64,000 nt of DNA from Thalassotalea sp. HSM 43 (GTDB lineage: Bacteria; Pseudomonadota; Gammaproteobacteria; Enterobacterales; Alteromonadaceae), in NCBI RefSeq assembly GCF_004752005.1, contig NZ_CP038493.1, forward strand, positions 124,001 to 188,000, in the 5' to 3' direction. The notes beneath the pieces are model-generated. The model ran no database searches, was not told the DNA's origin, and worked only from the letters and a program-made list of their open reading frames with translations. Of this stretch, positions 27,239-36,678 are shown in pieces; positions within the stretch are counted from its first letter, which is position 1; each line of letters starts with the position of its first letter. The position numbers and the translations under genes were made by a program.

Positions 27239-28342
27239 TTAGTCGACTAAGTCGTACTGCTCTCGCAAAATGTTGATGATTTGCGCTTTTGGATCGTCAC
27301 TGATGACGATTTTCTCACCAGTGATTTTCTCAGCAATACCCGTGTAAGTAGCGGATACTGCCATCAATACCGACTCAGGCAATGCGTTGTCACGAGCCAA
27401 TGCTTCACGTTCATCCATACGATCTTTATTGAGTAAAATGTCTGGATCAGGGAAGTGGTTTAACAGTAACTGACGGAAGCCTTCTTTCGAATTCTCAACA
27501 ACCTTACCTTGTCGATATTGCTCACCATCCCAAATACGAGATGAATCAGGGGTGCCAACTTCATCCATATAGATAAGTTTGTCATTACCTTGGGCATCTT
27601 TAACGTAACCAAACTCAAACTTGGTATCGACAAAGATTTGATCGATGTTAGCAAGCTCGTTCGAGATGACATCGAAGCCTTCTTTAAGCAGCTTTTCATA
27701 TAACGCAATGTCGTCTTTCGCTTTAAAGTTAAACGCCTCGAAGTTATCGACGATATTGTCACGGGTAATATTGACGTCATCTTGCGCAGGAACGCCAGGG
27801 ATACCTTCGAGAATTCCTTTGGTCGATGGCGTAATCAACAGATCATTAAGTTTTTGATCACGTTGTAAGCCTTCTTCAATCTCGATACCACAGAACTCGC
27901 GTTCGCCTTTTTCATAGGCGCGCCACATAGAGCCTGTGATGTAACTGCGACAAATCGCTTCTATTTTCACCGGTACCGCTTTTTGTACGATCCATACGAA
28001 TGGATGTGGGATATCAAGAATATGACTGTCAGCTAAACCGTTTTCTTTAAACAATCTAAACCAGTGGTTTGATATGGCATTTAATGCTGCACCTTTACCC
28101 GGTACACCACGCATATCGTTTTCACCGTGCCAGATGCAGTCAAAGGCTGAGATACGATCGGAAATAACCATAATCGCAAGCGGTGTATCGTCGCTTACGT
28201 TATAGCCTTTTTCTTTAATCAGGCGTTGGCTATCTTCTTCAGTTAACCAGTATACAGAGCGCACTTTACCGCTATGGACAGGTAAGTTAGTACGAATAGG
28301 TAAATCGTTATTTACGGCAAGAACTTTATTGGCAATGCTCAT
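27239..28342 (-). CDS. purC: Phosphoribosylaminoimidazole-succinocarboxamide synthase, long type
   Basis: PurC joins CAIR and aspartate with ATP to give SAICAR in purine synthesis. The 367-residue length matches the long form found in Vibrio, Shewanella and relatives, not the 237-residue E. coli form. Visible signatures are [11 protein letters not shown] at the N-terminus, [32 protein letters not shown] near residue 65, [16 protein letters not shown] near residue 115 and [11 protein letters not shown] near residue 240. The start at 28342 begins [15 protein letters not shown]; a frame with 19 further residues is rejected. Confidence 0.95.
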   Translation of the reverse strand: MSIANKVLAVNNDLPIRTNLPVHSGKVRSVYWLTEEDSQRLIKEKGYNVSDDTPLAIMVISDRISAFDCIWHGENDMRGVPGKGAALNAISNHWFRLFKENGLADSHILDIPHPFVWIVQKAVPVKIEAICRSYITGSMWRAYEKGEREFCGIEIEEGLQRDQKLNDLLITPSTKGILEGIPGVPAQDDVNITRDNIVDNFEAFNFKAKDDIALYEKLLKEGFDVISNELANIDQIFVDTKFEFGYVKDAQGNDKLIYMDEVGTPDSSRIWDGEQYRQGKVVENSKEGFRQLLLNHFPDPDILLNKDRMDEREALARDNALPESVLMAVSATYTGIAEKITGEKIVISDDPKAQIINILREQYDLVD

Positions 28343-28433
28343 AATTTTTCCCAGCAAAAAATGGTATCTTTTATATTTATTGCGCAAAAATTTTAGCAAA
28401 ATTTCTCAGCAATAAATACAGATTTAGAATAAG

Positions 28434-28457
28434 AAAAGGACGCCGAAGCGTCCTTTT
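28434..28457 (-). terminator. Terminator of the infC-rpmI-rplT operon
   Basis: A perfect 10-bp stem, AAAAGGACGC/GCGTCCTTTT with a TTCG loop on the minus strand, starts 20 bp after the rplT stop. Confidence 0.88.
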
Positions 28458-28476
28458 CAAAAGTCATCGCACTGAA

Positions 28477-28830
28477 TTATAGAGCCGCTTGCGCTTTTTC
28501 TACAAGTACAGTGAATGCTGCTTTATCGTATACAGCGATATCAGCAAGGATCTTACGATCGATCTCGATTGATGCTTTCTTAAGACCGTTGATGAAACGG
28601 CTGTAAGATAGACCATTTTGACGAGATGCTGCGTTGATACGAGCAATCCAAAGTTGACGGAACTGACGCTTACGTTGACGACGGTCACGGTATGCGTATT
28701 GACCCGCTTTGGTTACAGCTTGGAAAGCAACACGATATACGCGACTACGAGCACCGTAGTAACCTTTCGCTTGCTTAAGAACTTTTTTATGAGAACGACG
28801 TGCAACTACACCGCGTTTTACTCTAGCCAT
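28477..28830 (-). CDS. rplT: 50S ribosomal protein L20
   Basis: The 117-residue, very basic protein is L20, needed for early 50S assembly. The N-terminal extension [29 protein letters not shown] and the globular C-terminal part (about residues 60-117) are both standard. In E. coli, L20 represses translation of rpmI-rplT by binding the leader of this operon. It lies 16 bp after rpmI and ends at a strong terminator. Confidence 0.98.
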   Translation of the reverse strand: MARVKRGVVARRSHKKVLKQAKGYYGARSRVYRVAFQAVTKAGQYAYRDRRQRKRQFRQLWIARINAASRQNGLSYSRFINGLKKASIEIDRKILADIAVYDKAAFTVLVEKAQAAL

Positions 28831-28846
28831 TATCTACTCTCCTCTA

Positions 28847-29044
28847 TTAAGCGTAAGGCAACATTGCTACAACTGATTTAATATCAGATTTAGCAACCAT
28901 TGATTTAGCACGTAAGTGACGCTTAACTTTGGTACGTCTCTTAGTTAAGATGTGACGTAGACCGGCTTGTTTGCATTTAAAACCGCCAGAAGCAGTCTTT
29001 TTAAAGCGCTTTGCAGCACCTTTATTGCTTTTCATTTTAGGCAT
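28847..29044 (-). CDS. rpmI: 50S ribosomal protein L35
   Basis: The 65-residue protein begins [20 protein letters not shown], the invariant L35 N-terminus, and is strongly basic throughout. It is located between infC and rplT in the conserved order. GGAG precedes the ATG. The 183-bp gap to infC contains a terminator-like hairpin, so part of rpmI-rplT expression must come from read-through or from a promoter in this gap. Confidence 0.98.
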   Translation of the reverse strand: MPKMKSNKGAAKRFKKTASGGFKCKQAGLRHILTKRRTKVKRHLRAKSMVAKSDIKSVVAMLPYA

Positions 29045-29177
29045 GGAAAACTCCGCATTTATTATGCCAAAACTTAAGTAACATGGGGCGAACTCAAAGA
29101 GTTACTTGTTGAGCCTCTGTTACCGACTAATTGTTATCCGCAAAACTACGACAGATAACGAAAAGATAACAATGGTG

Positions 29178-29211
29178 AAAAAGGCCAGACTCATAAGAGA
29201 ATGGCCTTTTT
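29178..29211 (-). terminator. Terminator/attenuator between infC and rpmI
   Basis: On the minus strand, stem AAAAAGGCCA/TGGCCTTTTT with a 14-nt loop begins 17 bp after the infC stop and is followed by T residues. It may attenuate read-through from infC into rpmI-rplT or separate two transcripts. Confidence 0.7.
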
Positions 29212-29227
29212 ACTTTCAGACCAGAAG

Positions 29228-29770
29228 TTATCTTTTAATTGGAGCCAGTACCATTACCATTTGGCGACCTTCAACCCTTGACGGGAAAGATTCACACTGG
29301 GCAATATCCTGCAGATCCGCTTTAACACGATTTAGCAGTTCGATACCTAACTCCTGGTGGGCCATTTCACGACCACGGAAACGTAATGTTACCTTAGCCT
29401 TGTCACCACCTTCTAAGAAGCGCTTCAGGTTGCGTAGTTTTACCTGATAGTCGCCTTCATCAGTTCCAGGTCGGAATTTAATTTCCTTAACCTGAATCTG
29501 TTTTTGCTTTTTACGTTGTTCTTTCTGTTCTTTCGACTTTTCGTATAAGAACTTACCGTAATCCATTACACGGCAGACTGGCGGTTTTGCCGTAGGGCTG
29601 ATTTCTACTAAATCAACACCTGCAGTTTCAGCTGCATCAAGGGCTTCACGAAGGGAAACAACACCTGCTGCCTCGCCATCTACGCCAATTAAACGAATTT
29701 CCTGAGCGGTAATTTCGCCATTTAACTTGTGTTGCGGCTCTTTACGACCGCCTCTTTGACCACCTTTAAT
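29228..29770 (-). CDS. infC: Translation initiation factor IF-3
   Basis: IF-3 binds the 30S subunit and rejects non-canonical start codons. I start at the ATT codon at 29770: GGAGG lies eight bases upstream and the protein then has 180 residues (IKGGQRGG..., with fMet first), as in E. coli. An apparent TTG start 15 bp upstream overlaps the Shine-Dalgarno itself. The AUU start is the basis of IF-3 autoregulation in E. coli. The N-domain (with INGEI-like [14 protein letters not shown]), Lys-rich linker and C-domain are complete. It is downstream of thrS by about 50 bp. Confidence 0.97.
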   Translation of the reverse strand: MKGGQRGGRKEPQHKLNGEITAQEIRLIGVDGEAAGVVSLREALDAAETAGVDLVEISPTAKPPVCRVMDYGKFLYEKSKEQKEQRKKQKQIQVKEIKFRPGTDEGDYQVKLRNLKRFLEGGDKAKVTLRFRGREMAHQELGIELLNRVKADLQDIAQCESFPSRVEGRQMVMVLAPIKR

Positions 29771-29819
29771 AGTCTGTTCCTCCAAAAGAACTAACGTAAA
29801 TCCATTGATAATTCATTGT

Positions 29820-31730
29820 TTATGAACGGGAATTAACTTCTTCCGTCATTTTTGCAATAAAATCATCAACAGACAATTTTCCTAAATCTTCACCACTGCG
29901 TGTACGGATTGCGATTTCACCCGCTTCCATTTCTTTATCACCGGCAACCAGTAAATAAGGAACACGCTTTAAGGTATGCTCGCGAATTTTAAAGCCAATC
30001 TTTTCATTACGCAAGTCTGCTTTAGCTCTAAACCCATTTTCTTTCAGTTTTTTTACAACTTGTTGACAATATTCCGCTTGTTTGTCGGTAATATTCATCA
30101 TAATAGCTTGGGTTGGTGCTAACCATGTTGGGAATTTGCCTTCAAACTCTTCAATCAAAATACCGATGAAACGTTCAATAGAGCCCAAAATGGCACGGTG
30201 AATCATAACGGGTACATGGCGTTCGCCATCTTCGCCTACGTAAGTTGCGCCTAAACGCCCTGGTAGTGCGAAATCTAACTGTACAGTACCACATTGCCAA
30301 TGGCGACCTAAACAGTCAAGTAAGGTAAATTCAATCTTCGGGCCGTAAAACGCGCCCTCACCTGGTTGATATTCAAACTCAATATCATTGGCTTTTAATG
30401 CGTTTGCCAAACCAAGCTCTGCTTTATCCCAAATATCATCGCTACCGATTCGTTTTTCAGGACGTGTCGACAATTTAACCATGATGTCGCTAAAGCCGAA
30501 TGATGAGTATACATCGTATACCATCTTTATACACTTACTAACTTCATCTTGTACTTGTTCATCGGTACAAAATACGTGAGCATCATCTTGGGTAAAACCA
30601 CGTACGCGCATCAATCCATGTAATGCACCACTTGGTTCATTACGGTGACAACAACCAAATTCCGCCATACGTAACGGTAAATCGCGATAAGATTTCAAAC
30701 CTTGGTTAAAGATTTGAACATGACCAGGACAGTTCATCGGTTTAATCGCATATTCACGTTTTTCCGACTCGGTAGTGAACATATTATCGGCGTACTTTTC
30801 CCAATGACCTGATTTTTCCCACAAGGTGCGATCCATCATCATTGGACCTTTTACTTCATCGTAGTCATATTCATGAAGTTTTTCACGAACAAACTTTTCA
30901 AGTTCAGTATAGATAGTCCAACCGTCATTGTGCCAAAACACCATGCCCGGCGCTTCTTCTTGCCAGTGGAATAAATCAAGAGACTTACCTATCTTACGAT
31001 GATCGCGTTTTTCCGCTTCCGCAAGACGTTGAATATAGGCTTTAAGCTGTTTCTTATCTGTCCACGCTGTACCGTAGATACGCTGCAACATTTTGTTGTC
31101 AGAATCACCACGCCAATAAGCACCGGCAACATTCATCAATTTGAAATGATGGCAATGGCGCATGTTTGGTACGTGTGGTCCACGACACATGTCTAGGTAC
31201 TCTTCGTGATGATATAAGCCAGGCGTGTCATCACGAGAAATATTCTCATCTAGAATTTCAATTTTGTACGTTTCACCACGCGCGGCAAAGGCTTCACGTG
31301 CTTCTTGCCATGAAACGGTTTTCTTAACAACGTCGTAGTTTTTCTTAGCAAGCTCTTGCATACGCTTTTCAAGCTTGGCTAAGTCTTCATCATTTAATTT
31401 GTGCTCAAGATCGACATCATAATAAAAGCCATTGTCGATAGTTGGGCCTATGGCCATTTTGGTATCAGGCCACAATTGTTTAATTGCATGACCTAATAAA
31501 TGAGCGCAAGAGTGACGAATAATCTCTAGACCTTCGGCGTCTTTATTGGTGATAAGCTGCAGTTCGCTGTTATCGGTGATAAGTTCGCAAGCATCTTTTA
31601 GCTTGCCATTGACACGACCAGCAATGGTGGCTTTTGCCAAACCTGGGCCAATATCTTGAGCCACTTGCATGATAGTTACGTCGTTTTCGAAACTGCGCTG
31701 ACTGCCGTCAGGAAGAGTAATGATAGGCAT
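29820..31730 (-). CDS. thrS: Threonyl-tRNA synthetase
   Basis: ThrS charges tRNA-Thr. The 636-residue protein has the N-terminal TGS domain (1-62), the editing domain with [10 protein letters not shown] near residue 73 and a downstream DMCRGPHVP segment near residue 180, the class II catalytic core with [12 protein letters not shown] near residue 332 (zinc-binding Cys), and a C-terminal anticodon-binding domain (about 535-636). It is the first gene of the thrS-infC-rpmI-rplT cluster. GAGGAAATATT precedes the ATG. The leader may carry a tRNA-like operator as in E. coli, but I can show only short hairpins. Confidence 0.98.
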   Translation of the reverse strand: MPIITLPDGSQRSFENDVTIMQVAQDIGPGLAKATIAGRVNGKLKDACELITDNSELQLITNKDAEGLEIIRHSCAHLLGHAIKQLWPDTKMAIGPTIDNGFYYDVDLEHKLNDEDLAKLEKRMQELAKKNYDVVKKTVSWQEAREAFAARGETYKIEILDENISRDDTPGLYHHEEYLDMCRGPHVPNMRHCHHFKLMNVAGAYWRGDSDNKMLQRIYGTAWTDKKQLKAYIQRLAEAEKRDHRKIGKSLDLFHWQEEAPGMVFWHNDGWTIYTELEKFVREKLHEYDYDEVKGPMMMDRTLWEKSGHWEKYADNMFTTESEKREYAIKPMNCPGHVQIFNQGLKSYRDLPLRMAEFGCCHRNEPSGALHGLMRVRGFTQDDAHVFCTDEQVQDEVSKCIKMVYDVYSSFGFSDIMVKLSTRPEKRIGSDDIWDKAELGLANALKANDIEFEYQPGEGAFYGPKIEFTLLDCLGRHWQCGTVQLDFALPGRLGATYVGEDGERHVPVMIHRAILGSIERFIGILIEEFEGKFPTWLAPTQAIMMNITDKQAEYCQQVVKKLKENGFRAKADLRNEKIGFKIREHTLKRVPYLLVAGDKEMEAGEIAIRTRSGEDLGKLSVDDFIAKMTEEVNSRS

Positions 31731-32093
31731 AATATTTCCTCAACAGTGGTGACACATACGAAATGCCACATGTTATATCTAATGTTAGTTGAGCCTGACC
31801 ATACAGGGTCAAGCGGATGTTTTAGTTTATTGCATCTAATTGTTGCTTTCGATTCGCGCCAACAAACATTGATTTTTATGTGTAAATTCAACACACTTAA
31901 ATCAAGCATTAACGCCAACAAAGGCAGTAAAGCGTGCAATCTTAGGGTAATTTAAGCGCATTTGCAACTTTGAGTTAAGGGATAAACACAGGCAAAAACG
32001 ACAATATTTAACATATAACCTTAGGTTATTCGATGTAGTCGAGCACCAGGTTATTGCCAGCGTCATTTTCAATCATGGATCATATAAGCAACG
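31731..32093. other. Divergent intergenic region, thrS leader
   Basis: This 363-bp gap has no credible gene. On the minus strand, the thrS leader contains a small hairpin TGACC-N6-GGTCA (about 31787-31802) and an imperfect arm whose loop includes CGT, which might mimic the tRNA-Thr anticodon arm as in the E. coli thrS operator; this is speculative. Near the plus-strand gene there is a 6-bp inverted repeat, ATAACC-TTA-GGTTAT, at 32015-32029, a possible operator. Confidence 0.4.
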
Positions 32094-32720
32094 ATGTTTA
32101 ATTTACTGCCACCACTGATGCTCTGTATCGTGCTATTTACGACGATGAATTGTATTGCTAAATCGCCTGATGATGGCAACGATGATGACTGGCAATTATA
32201 TGAACAGCAAGACCAGCTGTTAATCGAATATAAAGAAGAGAAAAACGCGCCATTCATTACCATTCGAGCTGAAATTATTATAAACCGAGACATCGACTTA
32301 TTTTACTTTCAACTGACCGACGCCAGCACGGTAAGTCGTTGGTTAGACTCTGTCGACCAGTGCCGCTTTTTGCAGGTAAATGAACAAGGCCAAGCCATGG
32401 TCTATACACGTTTTGCCGGTTTTACGTTGATAGCGAGTCGTCACATGATTACCCAAACCAAAATTACCGAGCAGAGTAAGCAACACTTTGTTCTGCATGT
32501 TGAAGACGTACCGAGTTACCCCATCGATAATTCAGAGCACGTACAAGTCACACATGTCGACGTAACATGGCAGGCGCAACAACTGACCGAGCAGCAGCTT
32601 AGAGTGCGATACATCGGCACCATGAACCCTGCAGGAAACTTACCCGCTTGGTTGTCTAATCACCAGTCCTTACGGTCGATAAAACAGAGCTTGCTTAATT
32701 TGAAAAATTTAAGGCCTTAA
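32094..32720 (+). CDS. Exported START-domain-like protein
   Basis: The 208-residue protein has an N-terminal signal peptide (residues 1-22) followed by a single START/SRPBCC-type domain, recognised by WQLYEQQDQLLIEYKEEK, a DLFYFQLTDASTVSRWLD segment near residue 68 and WQAQQLTEQQLRVRYIGTMNPAGNLPAWL near residue 157, typical of bacterial START proteins. These domains hold hydrophobic ligands such as lipids. The ligand is unknown. No clear Shine-Dalgarno is seen before the ATG. It precedes the fructosamine-kinase-like gene by 150 bp of A/C-rich degenerate repeats. Confidence 0.72.
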   Translation: MFNLLPPLMLCIVLFTTMNCIAKSPDDGNDDDWQLYEQQDQLLIEYKEEKNAPFITIRAEIIINRDIDLFYFQLTDASTVSRWLDSVDQCRFLQVNEQGQAMVYTRFAGFTLIASRHMITQTKITEQSKQHFVLHVEDVPSYPIDNSEHVQVTHVDVTWQAQQLTEQQLRVRYIGTMNPAGNLPAWLSNHQSLRSIKQSLLNLKNLRP

Positions 32721-32870
32721 ATACCTAAAAACAGTCCTCCCCCCTCTAAAAACCGGCCTAAAAACAGGACTAAAAAATAGCCCTGAAAAATACGCCTAAA
32801 AAACAACCAACAACCAAGTTTTAGCTATAATTAGCAATTATTCGATAATGTGTCTTTTTGCGGGTAACCC

Positions 32871-33746
32871 ATGTGGCAATCTATCAGCAAAGATATCGCT
32901 AACACCACCAAGACAGATTTTCAAATGAGTCAGACCGAGGAACTTAGTGGTGGCGATATCAATCGCGCCTTTCGCATTCGCAGCGATGGCAAAATGTACT
33001 TTGTTAAAGTCAATGACAAACAGAACTTTGCCAACTTTGAAGCGGAAGCGCTTAATCTCGACATTTTAAATTGTCGTAGCGATATTGTTGTGCCCAAAGT
33101 GATCACCTTAGGCACCACCGTTGCCAACAGTTATTTGGTGCTCGAATACATTGAAATGCATACCTCACCATTACCAAGCAGTGATTCCGATTTCTTTCAA
33201 TTAGGCGTCGCGTTGGCACGAATGCACAGCGAAAATCAACAAGCCGAATTTGGCTGGCCAGAAGATAACTATATTGGTCATACGCCTCAACCGAATAATT
33301 ACCAACATAATTGGGCAACGTTTTTTAGCGAAAACCGAATACGGCATCAATTGCAGCTGTTAGATGCCAAGGTGAAAAATATAGACGTCAATGGCGTCAC
33401 TCGCATGTGCAAAGATGTGTTAGGCGATCATCAACCGATTCCCTCTTTACTGCATGGCGACTTATGGCAAGGCAATGTCGCATTCACCCACCATTACCCT
33501 TGCTTGTTTGATCCCGCATGTTATTACGGTGATCGGGAAGTGGATTTGGCTATGACCGAATTATTCGGTCGTTTTGAACAAAGCTTCTATGACGGCTATC
33601 AGGCAACGTCAGCCATTGATTCGGGCTATGAGCAGCGCAAACTCATCTACAACTTTTATCATATAATCAACCACGCCAATATGTTTGGTGGTATCTATGT
33701 TGATCAGGTTCACACCTTTATTAAGCAAATTCAAAAGCTTACCTAG
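32871..33746 (+). CDS. Fructosamine kinase family protein
   Basis: The 291-residue protein belongs to the FN3K/YniA family, small-molecule kinases that phosphorylate ketosamines and so help repair glycated proteins. Signatures are LSGGDINRAFRI near residue 25 (Gly-rich loop), YFVKVN with the ATP-contact Lys near residue 46, the catalytic HGDLWQGNV near residue 196 and the metal-binding region FDPACYYGDREVDLAM near residue 207. The length is typical. It is followed by the Cys-rich gene at 33859 after 112 bp. Confidence 0.92.
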   Translation: MWQSISKDIANTTKTDFQMSQTEELSGGDINRAFRIRSDGKMYFVKVNDKQNFANFEAEALNLDILNCRSDIVVPKVITLGTTVANSYLVLEYIEMHTSPLPSSDSDFFQLGVALARMHSENQQAEFGWPEDNYIGHTPQPNNYQHNWATFFSENRIRHQLQLLDAKVKNIDVNGVTRMCKDVLGDHQPIPSLLHGDLWQGNVAFTHHYPCLFDPACYYGDREVDLAMTELFGRFEQSFYDGYQATSAIDSGYEQRKLIYNFYHIINHANMFGGIYVDQVHTFIKQIQKLT

Positions 33747-33858
33747 AGGTGATTTTTTGTCGTAAAAAATCCCCCTGTTTTGTCGTCGAAATATCAGGCA
33801 AATTCGCGATAAATGTTCATACTGTATATATGACATTTTGATGAAGGAGGCTGTCGCT

Positions 33859-34065
33859 ATGGCGCAGGACATTAGTAGAAAAACCATCAACTGTCCTCAC
33901 TGTGCCCACACCATGCACATCGAGCTAGATACCACTCAGGGCGATCAGAATTACTATGATACCTGCCCTAATTGTTGTGCTGAATTGCACCTCAACATGC
34001 ACATCGATGATTACAACCAAGTGATCCAGTTAACCATTGACGCAGACGACGAACAGGTATTTTAA
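33859..34065 (+). CDS. CPXCG-type Cys-rich small protein
   Basis: The 68-residue protein has two Cys pairs, CPHC near residue 12 and CPNC near residue 41, the latter followed directly by another Cys, which suggests a zinc ribbon as in the CPXCG-motif family of small cytosolic proteins. The first motif has Ala rather than Gly after the second Cys. I start at the ATG at 33859 because AAGGAGG lies eight bases upstream; the ATG at 33841 overlaps that site. Its function is unknown. It converges with the riboflavin synthase gene, 9 bp apart. Confidence 0.7.
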   Translation: MAQDISRKTINCPHCAHTMHIELDTTQGDQNYYDTCPNCCAELHLNMHIDDYNQVIQLTIDADDEQVF

Positions 34066-34074
34066 AACCACATA

Positions 34075-34713
34075 TTAGCCGTTCGTCGACGCCAATCTTT
34101 CGGCCATGATACGTTCAATGGATTCGACTATGGTCATGGTTTGTTGATCAATTTCTATATTAACCGCATCATTGACTTGCAGTGCCGTCAAATTTGTACG
34201 TTGCAATGTCTCTGGGATCAAATGTAAAGAAAACTGCCCCGGAGTTACTTCCCCTAAGGTTAGGCTGCAACCATTTACGGCAATAAAACCTTTCGCAAAC
34301 AGGTATTTTTGCCATTGTTCAGCCAGCGAAAACGTCATCTTGCAATTATCTTCACTATCAATTCGCTCAACCAGCGTGGCGGTGCAATGCACATGACCAG
34401 AGACAAGATGACCACCAACTTCATCACCTGCTTTCATCGACCGTTCAATATTGACCTCACTACCCACCTCAAGTTGGCCAAGGTTGGTTAAGCGCAATGT
34501 TTCATCGATGACATCAAACGCGATAACGCCATCGCTTTCGTTTAAAGCGTCAAAGGCGACAGCGGTCAAACACACGCCGTTGTTGGCAACACTGGCACCA
34601 AGCTGTAGGTTATCTAACAATTCAACAGGCATTTGCATTTCAAAATGACGAAAGTTTTTACCTTCTTTTATCGATTTTACCTGCGCTGTAGATTGCACTA
34701 TTCCTGTAAACAT
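34075..34713 (-). CDS. ribE: Riboflavin synthase, alpha subunit
   Basis: The enzyme dismutates two 6,7-dimethyl-8-ribityllumazine molecules to riboflavin. Its 212 residues form two similar beta barrels: MFTGIVQSTAQV and GASVANNGVCLTAV in the first, VSGHVHCTATL and GFIAVNGCSLTLGEV in the second. The N-terminal MFTGIV and the SGHVH motif carry conserved active-site residues. The gene is ribC in E. coli and ribE in many other genomes. It diverges from a MATE pump gene over 50 bp, as ribC and mdtK do in E. coli. Confidence 0.96.
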   Translation of the reverse strand: MFTGIVQSTAQVKSIKEGKNFRHFEMQMPVELLDNLQLGASVANNGVCLTAVAFDALNESDGVIAFDVIDETLRLTNLGQLEVGSEVNIERSMKAGDEVGGHLVSGHVHCTATLVERIDSEDNCKMTFSLAEQWQKYLFAKGFIAVNGCSLTLGEVTPGQFSLHLIPETLQRTNLTALQVNDAVNIEIDQQTMTIVESIERIMAERLASTNG

Positions 34714-34763
34714 ATATTATCTCTGTTCAAATTCATGATCTGCATTATCGTATCATTGCCAAT

Positions 34764-36140
34764 ATGACATTAGCGAAATTTTTCTCCGATACAAAAGATT
34801 TACTTAAGTTGGCGTATCCAATACTGATTGCCCAACTTATTCAGACTCTAATGGGCTTCGCCGATACGGTGATGGCAGGTCGTGTCAGTTCTACCGATAT
34901 GGCCGCAGTCGCGGTTGCAAGCAGTATCTGGTTACCTATATTCATCTCTATCCAAGGCATCACTATGGCTTTGAGCGCCATCGTGTCGCAAGCCAGAGGC
35001 GAGAAGAACGATGAAAAAATTGCCTCCTCAACAGTACAATGCGGCTGGATAACACTGTTTCTCTCCTGCTTGGTTATTGTCCTGTTTTATTTAGTAGAGC
35101 CTGTTATTGCCGAGCATGCCAGTTTAGAGCCTGAACTAAAACGCTTAATGCTAGAGTATTTAAGCTACATTGTCTGGGGTGGTCCGGGCTTTTGTTTGTA
35201 CTTCGTACTGCGAAATTATGTCGAAGGTATGGGCATTACTAAACCGACCATGCTCATTGCCGTCATTGGCTTAATCGTTAATATACCGGCCAACTATATC
35301 TTTATTTACGGTGCGTTCGGTGCGCCAGAACTTGGTGGTGCCGGTTGCGGTATTGCAACGGCAATCGTCTACTGGGCCATGTTTGCCGGTATGTTTCTAT
35401 ACGCTAAGTTTTCTAAAAAGCTCAGTCGCATTAACTTTAGCCAAGCGTTTGCCAAGCCGAATAAACGAGAGATCTATTACATCCTAACACTCGGCGTGCC
35501 CATCGCTTTGTCACTGCTATTTGAGGTGTCCTTGTTTAGTGTGGTGGCAATTATTTTGGCGCCCCTCGGCGCAGACATCGTTGCCAGTCATCAAATCGCC
35601 ATCAACTTTTCATCGCTGGTATTTATGGTGCCCTTATCTATTGCCATGGCAGTGACGATTAAAGTCGGTTTTGCGGTCGGTGAAAAACAGCTGCAAAATG
35701 CCAAAGACATGTGTAAAAGCTCAATGATAGTTGGCTTTTTGATTGCTATATTTACCGCTACCATTACCGTGGTATTTCGTGAACCGATAGCGCGAATATA
35801 CACCACAGAAGACAATGTCATTGTCATGGCTGCGCAGTTAATGTTCCTCGCGGCAATGTTTCAATTTTCCGATTTCATCCAAGTAATATCGGCGGGCGCC
35901 CTGCGCGGCTACAAAGATACCAAATCAATTTTGTACATTACCTTTATCTCATATTGGGTAGTCGGCCTGACACTTGGCCTGGTACTCGGCATGACCGATA
36001 TACTTATGCCAAAATTAGGTGCCGCAGGCTTTTGGATAGGTTTTATTTCAGGCCTGACTACAGCCGCCATACTATTGGCTTGGCGACTTAACATTGTACA
36101 AAAACGAGTGGACCAACAAATACTGGCAAGCGGCGTATAA
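34764..36140 (+). CDS. norM: MATE-family multidrug efflux transporter (NorM/MdtK type)
   Basis: The 458-residue protein has twelve predicted helices in two halves. MATE signatures include YPILIAQLIQTLMGFADTVMAGR near residue 20 and a C-half counterpart GVPIALSLLFEVSLFSVVAIIL near residue 245. NorM/MdtK proteins expel cationic drugs in exchange for Na+ or H+. The conserved Asp in FADTVMAGR at the first helix is present. Its position next to riboflavin synthase matches E. coli mdtK. Confidence 0.93.
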   Translation: MTLAKFFSDTKDLLKLAYPILIAQLIQTLMGFADTVMAGRVSSTDMAAVAVASSIWLPIFISIQGITMALSAIVSQARGEKNDEKIASSTVQCGWITLFLSCLVIVLFYLVEPVIAEHASLEPELKRLMLEYLSYIVWGGPGFCLYFVLRNYVEGMGITKPTMLIAVIGLIVNIPANYIFIYGAFGAPELGGAGCGIATAIVYWAMFAGMFLYAKFSKKLSRINFSQAFAKPNKREIYYILTLGVPIALSLLFEVSLFSVVAIILAPLGADIVASHQIAINFSSLVFMVPLSIAMAVTIKVGFAVGEKQLQNAKDMCKSSMIVGFLIAIFTATITVVFREPIARIYTTEDNVIVMAAQLMFLAAMFQFSDFIQVISAGALRGYKDTKSILYITFISYWVVGLTLGLVLGMTDILMPKLGAAGFWIGFISGLTTAAILLAWRLNIVQKRVDQQILASGV

Positions 36141-36248
36141 AACAACATTACAAGCTCGACTGAATAAGAAATAAGCAAACTCATCGAATTTGCAAAAAAA
36201 CTTAAGAAAAGACCTTGCATCAATAAATGCAACTGGTTAACATAGCCG

Positions 36249-36267
36249 CCGTTGTCATCGACAACGG
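36249..36267. other. Perfect hairpin just upstream of the tRNA
   Basis: An 8-bp stem, CCGTTGTC/GACAACGG with a 3-nt loop, ends 12 bp before the tRNA gene. No T-tract follows, so a processing or leader signal is more plausible than a terminator. Confidence 0.4.
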
Positions 36268-36279
36268 ACCACAAGATGT

Positions 36280-36356
<77 letters not shown>

Positions 36357-36380
36357 TTCTCTTCAAATGAGAATACATCA

Positions 36381-36404
36381 ATCAGCCCTGAGCTGATTTT
36401 TTTG
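36381..36404 (+). terminator. Terminator of the tRNA-Val transcript
   Basis: Stem ATCAGC/GCTGAT with a 5-nt loop is followed by seven T, 25 bp after the tRNA. Confidence 0.85.
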
Positions 36405-36678
36405 TGCCTATTTTTTGTGATAACAAGGTTTAGATTAAGATAGAAAGCCAAAGAAAAAGTGCAGTTCAGGCACTCGCAATGCTAATAAGATAGCACCGTC
36501 ATTGCGGCGAACGACTCCATGGATGGAGGAAGTAAACACAGCACTGGTGCAAGGATGCGCGTAGGTAGAACAATGCAGCAACGATTGTCGAGGATGCAAG
36601 AACCGAGGCCGCAACCTCTATCAGGTTCGAAGTGACTCTAACAACAAGAAAAACGCTGTAACCATCATTATAATTAAT
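36405..36678. other. Non-coding stretch with several small hairpins, possible dispersed repeat
   Basis: No gene is seen. The stretch carries three compact inverted repeats: CTCCATGGATGGAG (36515-36528), GCACTGGTGC (36541-36550) and AACCT-N5-AGGTT (36613-36627). The sequence GGATG occurs three times (36521, 36553, 36592). It looks like a structured element or a dispersed intergenic repeat rather than a promoter. Confidence 0.4.

Noticed and set aside
29106-29447. Plus-strand frame of 113 codons overlapping infC and the infC-rpmI gap
   Set aside because: Antisense to infC; Arg/Ser-rich composition typical of shadows of a conserved gene.
32721-32870. Degenerate CCTAAAAA-type repeats between the START-domain and fructosamine-kinase genes
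   Set aside because: Too irregular to call as a defined repeat and no hairpin or motif with clear function could be shown.
36405-36678. Possible integrative element attachment downstream of tRNA-Val
   Set aside because: No integrase, no duplicated tRNA 3' end and ordinary chromosomal genes follow.
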